Source: Chloroflexi bacterium RBG_16_70_13
Lineage (GTDB): Bacteria; Chloroflexota; Limnocylindria; Limnocylindrales; CSP1-4
Direction: 5' to 3'
DNA: 6,024 bases
Assembly (NCBI GenBank): GCA_001795245.1
Contig: MGOD01000062.1
Location: 1-6,024 of the forward strand
In this document: one piece after another, positions 5,200-6,024 of the stretch
How the letters are laid out: every line of letters begins with the position of its first letter
How positions within the stretch are numbered: the first letter of the stretch is position 1
Notes under the pieces: model-generated
Told to the model about the DNA's origin: nothing
Databases searched by the model: none
Seen by the model: only the letters and a program-made list of their open reading frames with translations
Position numbers and translations under genes: made by a program

Positions 5200-6024
5200 G
5201 TGCCTGACCTGGGGAACCTGTTCGATTTCGTCGGCGGCGGGGTCATCCCGGTCCTGCTGGTCGTCCTCGTCCTCGTCCTCGTCGTCGCCTACCTCGGCAG
5301 TCGCTACAAGGTGGCCGGCGCGAATGAGGCTCTCATCGTCAGCGGCCGCCGTGAGCGCGGCCCGGGTGGCGAGCAGGGCCTCAAGGTGGTCCGCGGTCAG
5401 GGCGTCATCGTCCTGCCGCTCGTCAACAAGGTGGGCCGGCTCCACCTGAGCGCCCGCCAGATCAACGTCCAGCTTTCCGACGCGGTCACGAAGCAGGGCA
5501 TCAAGGTCGCCGTCCAGGGCGTGGCGACGGTGAAGATCGGCAGCGACGAGGAGTCGATCCGGGCGGCCGCGGAGCGCTTCCTGGAGCGGGAGGACCAGAT
5601 CGATTCGATCGTCAAGAACGTCCTCGAGGGCTCCCTCCGCTCGATCGTCGGGACGCTGACGGTCGAGGAGCTCAACTACGACCGGGCGAAGTTCCAGCAG
5701 GAGGTCCAGAGCGCGGCCCGCAGCGACCTGGCCACGTCCGGCCTGACGATCGACAACTTCACGATCCAGGCCATCCGCGACGAGGTGGGCTACATGGACC
5801 TCATCGGCCAGCAGGAGACGGCCCGCCGCGAGCGCGACGCGCGGATGGCCAAGGCCCAGGCCGACCAGGAGGCCGCGGTCCGGGAGGCCGAGGCCCAGCA
5901 GGTCAAGCTCAACGCCGCCCGTGACGTGTCGCTGCGCCAGGCGGAGGTCGAGTCGCTCACCGCCGCGGCCAACGCCAAGGCTGCCCAGTCGGGCCCGCTC
6001 GCCCAGGCCGAGGCGACCCAGGAG
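5200..6024 (+). CDS. floT: Flotillin (SPFH/band 7 family, FloT/YuaG-like), 3' end beyond the window
   Basis: 275 codons are open from GTG at 5200 to the window end with no stop. Flotillins are oligomeric membrane scaffold proteins that organise functional membrane microdomains and affect membrane fluidity, secretion and division. Layout: short N-terminus, one hydrophobic membrane segment (about 14-32, VIPVLLVVLVLVLVVAYL), then the SPFH/PHB domain (about 35-205) with family-typical stretches: ANEALIVSGRR (41-51), IVLPLVNKVGRLHLSARQIN (70-89), KQGIKVAVQGVATVKI (98-113), LEGSLRSIVGTLTVEEL (142-158) and LTIDNFTIQAIRD (182-194). From about 205 the Glu/Ala/Gln-rich flotillin coiled coil begins. FloT-type proteins are about 480-510 residues, so roughly 200 are missing. 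It follows nfeD by 32 nt, the conserved YuaF-YuaG arrangement. Confidence 0.95.
   Translation, partial: MPDLGNLFDFVGGGVIPVLLVVLVLVLVVAYLGSRYKVAGANEALIVSGRRERGPGGEQGLKVVRGQGVIVLPLVNKVGRLHLSARQINVQLSDAVTKQGIKVAVQGVATVKIGSDEESIRAAAERFLEREDQIDSIVKNVLEGSLRSIVGTLTVEELNYDRAKFQQEVQSAARSDLATSGLTIDNFTIQAIRDEVGYMDLIGQQETARRERDARMAKAQADQEAAVREAEAQQVKLNAARDVSLRQAEVESLTAAANAKAAQSGPLAQAEATQE

Overview
This 6,024-base window comes from a high-GC bacterium (roughly 70% GC by eye, with strong third-position G/C bias such as CTC, GTC, GAG and ATC codons). Composition, GTG/TTG starts and gene content would suit a high-GC Chloroflexota lineage (for example Limnocylindria) or an Actinomycetota relative. The sequence alone does not settle the phylum. 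No mobile element, CRISPR array, rRNA or tRNA gene was found. All five genes belong to recognisable families, and two of them run off the window edges.

Left half, minus strand (1-3698): a two-gene operon reading leftwards. The first gene is a complete 814-residue superfamily 2 helicase with a C-terminal four-cysteine DUF1998/MZB-type domain (MrfA/YprA type). Three bases after its stop comes a DEDD-type 3'-5' exonuclease with a C-terminal TPR region (MrfB/YprB type), cut by the left edge. In Bacillus subtilis this pair acts together in a UvrA-independent excision repair pathway for mitomycin C damage.

Centre (3699-3841): a 143-bp divergent control region. It holds a good LexA (SOS) box just upstream of mrfA, matching 13 of 14 positions of the Gram-positive consensus, and a TAnnnT -10 element next to it. 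A perfect 8-bp inverted repeat with a 7-nt spacer lies over the mrfA -35 area. On the plus strand a perfect TTGACA -35 and a TACGCT -10 end only 7 nt before the next ATG, which predicts a leaderless mRNA.

Right half, plus strand (3842-6024): a single-pass FtsB/DivIC-like septum-formation protein; a 165-nt non-coding stretch rich in strong hairpins; a short membrane NfeD-family protein, probably starting at TTG; and, 32 nt later, a flotillin that continues beyond the right edge. NfeD plus flotillin is the classic membrane-microdomain pair (YuaF-YuaG/FloT in Bacillus).

Taken together, a DNA-crosslink repair operon, apparently under SOS control, is divergent from a division/envelope cluster. 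The most interesting part is the control region: the LexA box, the second palindrome and the leaderless promoter. The protein families themselves are known.
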